Positions 7,067 through 9,321 of a stretch of 9,321 nt of DNA are shown piece after piece. This DNA comes from Candidatus Microgenomatus auricola. Lineage in GTDB: Bacteria > Patescibacteriota > Patescibacteriia > UBA9570 > XYC2-FULL-38-9. The stretch lies in contig SBBP01000048.1 in NCBI GenBank assembly GCA_005239655.1, positions 1 to 9,321 on the forward strand, given 5' to 3'. Position numbers and translations under genes: made by a program. Below the pieces are notes generated by a model that worked only from the letters and a program-made list of their open reading frames with translations, was not told the origin of the DNA and made no database searches. Each line of letters starts with the position of its first letter. Within the stretch, counting starts at the first letter, position 1.

Positions 7067-7089
7067 AAAAAACCAGCGATGAACGCTGG
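7067..7089 (-). terminator. Intrinsic terminator after tRNA-Phe
   Basis: On the - strand CCAGCG (7084-7089) pairs with CGCTGG (7073-7078) around a 5-nt loop and is followed at once by six U residues (7067-7072). It begins 13 nt after the tRNA-Phe 3' end and would end the glycosyltransferase-tRNA-Phe transcript. Confidence 0.8.
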
Positions 7090-7102
7090 CTTCTTGTTTT
7101 TG

Positions 7103-7397
7103 TGCCGAGGGCCAGGATTGAACTGGCGACGCAAGGATTTTCCTTTTCTGTTGACCTCTGTTGCCAGAGGGATCGGACTATCTCTTCACCCTGCACGCAG
7201 GGGCTGGGCGCTTGTACGGGAGTATTGTTGGGACTCACCCGTTAGTCTCTACACCTTCCTTGAAACTGTTGACCCTTCAAGGCTCGGCTCGGGATTACCC
7301 TTGAAAGGGCTTCCCCGAATTCACCCAGTTTGTTATGCGACTCTCATCGCACAGGACCGACAATCAGTCCTTCGCTCTACCACTGAGCTACCTCGGC
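7103..7397 (-). tRNA. tRNA-Phe(GAA) interrupted by a group I intron
   Basis: The 5' exon (7366-7397, 32 nt) and the 3' exon (7103-7142, 40 nt) join into a perfect cloverleaf: acceptor GCCGAGG/CCTCGGC, D-stem GCTC/GAGC, anticodon stem AAGGA/TCCTT, and T-stem GCCAG/CTGGC with loop TTCAATC. The joined anticodon loop is CTGAAAA, giving anticodon GAA between U33 and A37. Discriminator is A; CCA is not encoded. The interruption falls between U33 and G34. The gene starts 21 nt after the glycosyltransferase stop on the same strand and has its own terminator, so it is probably the last gene of that transcript. I see no separate promoter in the 21-nt gap, and one inside the glycosyltransferase gene was not found. 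Confidence 0.93.
7143..7365 (-). ncRNA. Group I intron (IC3-like) in tRNA-Phe
   Basis: The 223-nt insertion has the parts of a self-splicing group I intron. P1 forms between 5' exon AGGACU (7366-7371) and the guide GGUCCU (7353-7358), with the expected U·G wobble at the splice site. P2 is TGCGA/TCGCA (7336-7351). The core strings GTAATCCCGAGCC, GGTGTAGAGACTA and GAAGAGATAGTCC correspond to P4/P6 and to the two P7 strands (GACU 7244-7247 with AGUC 7176-7179), and they resemble the tRNA-Leu introns of cyanobacteria. P6a is CCTTGAA/TTCAAGG. P9 (7155-7170) is a 6-bp stem with a GCAA tetraloop. The last base is G (7143), the terminal omega-G. There is no room for a homing endonuclease gene. Self-splicing is inferred from structure. 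Confidence 0.92.
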
Positions 7398-7418
7398 AAA
7401 TGTGGCCAGATCAGGGTA

Positions 7419-9062
7419 TCAATTCTTGTCACCACCGTCAATATGAGGACGCAACGCATAGATGCGAATATACGGACCCATGAGCAAGTGAATAGACGGT
7501 GTACGCAAAACGAGCAGATCATGAGAGTAAGTGAGCTGATCTCTGGTGAATTCTTCATTTGCCCGCACCTCTTTCAGCAACGTTCCCTGTGATAAGAGTT
7601 TTTCATATCGAGGTTGCGTCACAGCGCGAACATTTTCATATGCAGGTCCATCTTCTTCATCGATGGTTTGCAAAGCGCCATACACACGTTCGCCAATAAT
7701 GAAATGAGTGATGTCTTGTTTGCGGTACTCACGTACAGTCTGTAGACCCAAATTCGGCAATTCAAGAATTGTGTATTTGTCTGATGGTAGTGTGGTCGTT
7801 AAAATTTCCGTCACCAGGTGCGTACCAGCAGGCAGATGCTCTTCAATCCATGTACGCGCCAAAGCACTCGTATGCGGGTGAGAGAATGCATAGACTGTAC
7901 GGAGCAAGCGCATGGTTGGAGCAACCAGGCACAGTACAATGACTAGTACACAAGCCAGCTGCTGCTTGCGCCTGCGTGCACGCTGCAGTAGTGTGCCCAG
8001 ACCAATGCCGGCCACAATGAAGAATATCGTGCTGACAGGAATCATCCATCGTTCCCAGTGGAGATGAAGCGCGGAGATCATGATAGGGTACGAGACCGCC
8101 GCAATCACAAGTGACAACAGCATCCAATCCCGTTGTTGCATGCGTCGGCGGATGCAGTGCCAGACAACCACAATGACCGTGCAACACGCCGCGGTGTAGA
8201 TGACTGTTCCCACTTGCCAACTCAACACATGGAACACATACCAGGAGAGGTTCTGTAGGAAATTCCAACCGTCATGCCCAGCATGGACAGCGCGGTTTTC
8301 TTTTGCCAGATCGGACAACACCGTCGGCAGATCAACATACAAGAACGGTCCAGTGATGAAACTCGTTAGAAGAGCAGTCGTCGCTGCACCGACCCAGTTT
8401 CGCAGAGACACCCTTTTTTGAACAACGTGATACAACAGCACAACACAGAGCGGAACAAGAAAGAAGAGTGACGGATATTTCATGTTCACGGCAAGTCCAA
8501 AGCTCACTCCGAGTAGCAGGTACCAATATCTCATTGTTGGCGCTTGCATGATTCGTAACCAGCAGTATATCGTGCTGAGCAGAAAAAATGTTTGCGGAAT
8601 GTCCGGACGAATGATGTGCGCGTTCTCAATCAGAAAAAAGGATAACGCTGCAAACAGACTACTGATGAGTGCTGCGGGACGGCTCCAGAGTCGTGCAATG
8701 GCATACACGAGAAGTACGCTCAACGCTCCGAGCATGGCGGGAAGAGCACGTGCGAGACTATGGAAGAGTACAACGTGATTCTGGTAGTGTTGTGAGGCAG
8801 CAAGGTCTGTACCATTCGCCAGGTTATACATTCCGTTCAAACAACGAAACAGAAAACCAAGAGCGTAGATCAGCGGCTGCGCGGGTGCACCGAATCATCC
8901 TGGATTCCACACACCATCTGCTACACGCAATGCGGGTTGCACAAAAAACTGTTCATCATCGAACAGAAGTTCCGGTAAACCATAGTTGATTGCAAACAGG
9001 CGCAGGCCAAGAGCGACAGCGAAGATGCTGAAAACAATACGTGCTTCTTGTCGGCGCGACAT
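7419..9062 (-). pseudogene. ArnT/PMT-type membrane glycosyltransferase, broken by in-frame TGA
   Basis: Read from ATG 9062 to TGA 7419-7421, this is 547 codons of a GT-C membrane enzyme, close to the 559 residues of the paralogue at 5058-6737. Matching landmarks are LLFDDEQFF (catalytic-type Asp/Glu after helix 1), GAPAQPLIYALG, IIRPDIPQTFF, AVNMKYPS, HWERWMIPVS and the tail GPYIRIYAL. Codon 56 (8895-8897) is TGA. The frame is open on both sides, so this is a single substitution and not a frameshift. The paralogue has Trp56 at the same place, so the ancestral codon was probably TGG. The 491 codons after it show no further damage, which suggests a recent mutation, a strain variant or a base-call error. 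ATG 9062 is chosen because the earlier ATG 9104 lies inside tRNA-Ile; it leaves only 6 nt after that tRNA. A later ATG at 8840 would omit helix 1 and the catalytic loop. Confidence 0.85.
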
Positions 9063-9068
9063 AGCGGG

Positions 9069-9142
9069 TGGGCATGTCTGGAGTCGAACCAGAGACCTCG
9101 TCATTATCAGTGACGCGCTCTAACCATCTGAGCTACACGCCC
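9069..9142 (-). tRNA. tRNA-Ile(GAU)
   Basis: A 74-nt cloverleaf with acceptor GGGCGTG/CATGCCC (one G·U), D-stem GCTC/GAGC, anticodon stem CGTCA/TGACG, loop CTGATAA giving anticodon GAT, and T-stem TCTGG/CCAGA with loop TTCGACT. Discriminator is A; CCA is not encoded (CCC follows). Only 6 nt separate it from the start codon of the second ArnT-type gene, so tRNA 3' processing would leave that mRNA almost leaderless. I do not see a convincing promoter in the AT-rich 60 nt upstream. Confidence 0.95.
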
Positions 9143-9202
9143 AGACGGCAAAAATAGAATCAGCGTTAAAAGTAAGTTTATTTTGGAAGGTGCGGGGGTG
9201 AA

Positions 9203-9229
9203 CGCTCTTACCAGCTGAGCTATACGCCC
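9203..9229 (-). pseudogene. Truncated tRNA 5' half (fragment A)
   Basis: These 27 nt equal the acceptor 5' strand plus D-arm of a tRNA and match tRNA-Ile(GAU) at 24 of 27 positions. The D-stem GCTC/GAGC is intact. After GAGCG the sequence no longer forms an anticodon stem, and no T-arm or acceptor 3' strand (TACGCCC) follows before tRNA-Ile begins. It is a pseudo-tRNA fragment; a rearrangement or assembly join is possible. Confidence 0.7.
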
Positions 9230-9243
9230 AAATTTTTAGTACC

Positions 9244-9291
9244 GGGGTCAGTGACCCCAGTAGCAGAAGCGCTTTGCGCTTCGCTACGGGG
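9244..9291. repeat. Double-palindrome element
   Basis: A 15-bp palindrome (GGGGTCA 9244-9250, centre G, TGACCCC 9252-9258) is followed by a long hairpin: GTAGC 9260-9264 and GAAGCGC 9266-9272 pair with GCGCTTC 9276-9282 and GCTAC 9283-9287, with a bulged A and a TTT loop. CCCC 9255-9258 can instead pair with GGGG 9288-9291 and extend the second stem. This looks like a REP/MITE-like repeat or a structured RNA element. Only one copy is in the window. Confidence 0.65.
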
Positions 9292-9296
9292 CGCAG

Positions 9297-9321
9297 CGCG
9301 CTCTAACCGCCTGAGCTACAT
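9297..9321 (-). pseudogene. tRNA 5' half at window edge (fragment B)
   Basis: These 25 nt match nucleotides 5-29 of tRNA-Ile(GAU) at 22 of 25 positions and include the D-arm GCTC/GAGC. The first four bases would lie outside the window. The next bases run into the palindrome element, and no standard anticodon loop with U33 or T-arm follows. It is either a truncated tRNA or one interrupted by the palindrome element. Confidence 0.55.

Noticed and set aside
7143..7397. Reading the split tRNA as tRNA-Ile from the GAT after CT in the 5' part.
   Set aside because: The GAT is the start of the intron. Only the cut after U33 gives both the U·G splice-site wobble and a terminal intron G, and it restores the loop CTGAAAA (Phe).
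6715..7483. Two long rightward open frames of 176 codons across the tRNA cluster.
   Set aside because: They are antisense to three tRNA genes and the intron, with low-complexity, non-family translations.
8895..8897. UGA recoded as an amino acid (Trp or Gly) in this organism.
   Set aside because: No other in-frame TGA appears in the protein genes here, Trp is written TGG throughout, and the same gene ends with TGA at 7419. Reading through that TGA would run into tRNA-Phe.
9063..9104. Start of the second glycosyltransferase at ATG 9104.
   Set aside because: The codons before 9062 lie in the tRNA-Ile gene; ATG 9062 sits just before helix 1.
9143..9229. Fragment A as a complete tRNA or one with another intron.
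   Set aside because: No anticodon stem, T-arm, matching acceptor strand or group I core strings occur before tRNA-Ile.
1..9321. CRISPR array, phage genes or transposase gene.
   Set aside because: No regularly spaced direct repeats and no recognisable cas, phage or transposase proteins were seen on either strand.

Overview
The window looks like bacterial chromosome, most plausibly from the Candidate Phyla Radiation (Patescibacteria). That placement is inference. It rests on a histidine kinase with a CPR-style SHQLRTP H-box, scarce Shine-Dalgarno sites, tightly packed or overlapping genes, tRNA genes mostly lacking an encoded CCA, a group I intron in a tRNA gene, and two GT-C glycosyltransferases ending in the short charged or aromatic tail I associate with CPR proteins. 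Base composition is near 50% GC by eye. TGA serves as an ordinary stop, so this is not a UGA-recoding lineage.

Left part (1-1811, + strand): the end of a metal-binding lipoprotein-type receptor gene, then its ABC ATPase and membrane permease. This is a compact ZnuABC-like zinc/manganese import operon whose genes overlap or nearly touch. Next, on the - strand (1930-3582, read right to left), tRNA-Pro(GGG) is followed 17 nt later by a DedA-family membrane protein, whose end overlaps a membrane-anchored GT2 glycosyltransferase.

Centre (3605-6737): two back-to-back promoters separate that leftward unit from a rightward operon. The operon encodes a membrane histidine kinase (nearly leaderless), a stand-alone receiver-domain regulator and a polytopic ArnT/PMT-type glycosyltransferase. 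The glycosyltransferase is the only gene here with a strong Shine-Dalgarno site.

Right part (6839-9321, - strand): a tRNA-rich stretch. tRNA-Pro(UGG) and tRNA-Pro(CGG) have their own consensus-like promoter. Upstream of them is tRNA-Phe(GAA), interrupted by a 223-nt group I intron between U33 and G34 and followed by a clear intrinsic terminator. Further upstream is a second ArnT/PMT-type glycosyltransferase gene broken by an in-frame TGA at codon 56, exactly where its paralogue in this window has Trp56. It starts 6 nt after tRNA-Ile(GAU). The right edge holds two truncated 5' halves of tRNA genes around a double-palindrome element.

Together the protein genes suggest envelope functions: metal uptake, lipid-linked sugar synthesis or transfer, and signal-controlled glycosylation. 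Protein genes alternate with tRNA genes so closely that tRNA processing probably shapes the mRNA ends. The most interesting items are the intron in tRNA-Phe, the nonsense codon in the second glycosyltransferase, and the tRNA-fragment/palindrome cluster.
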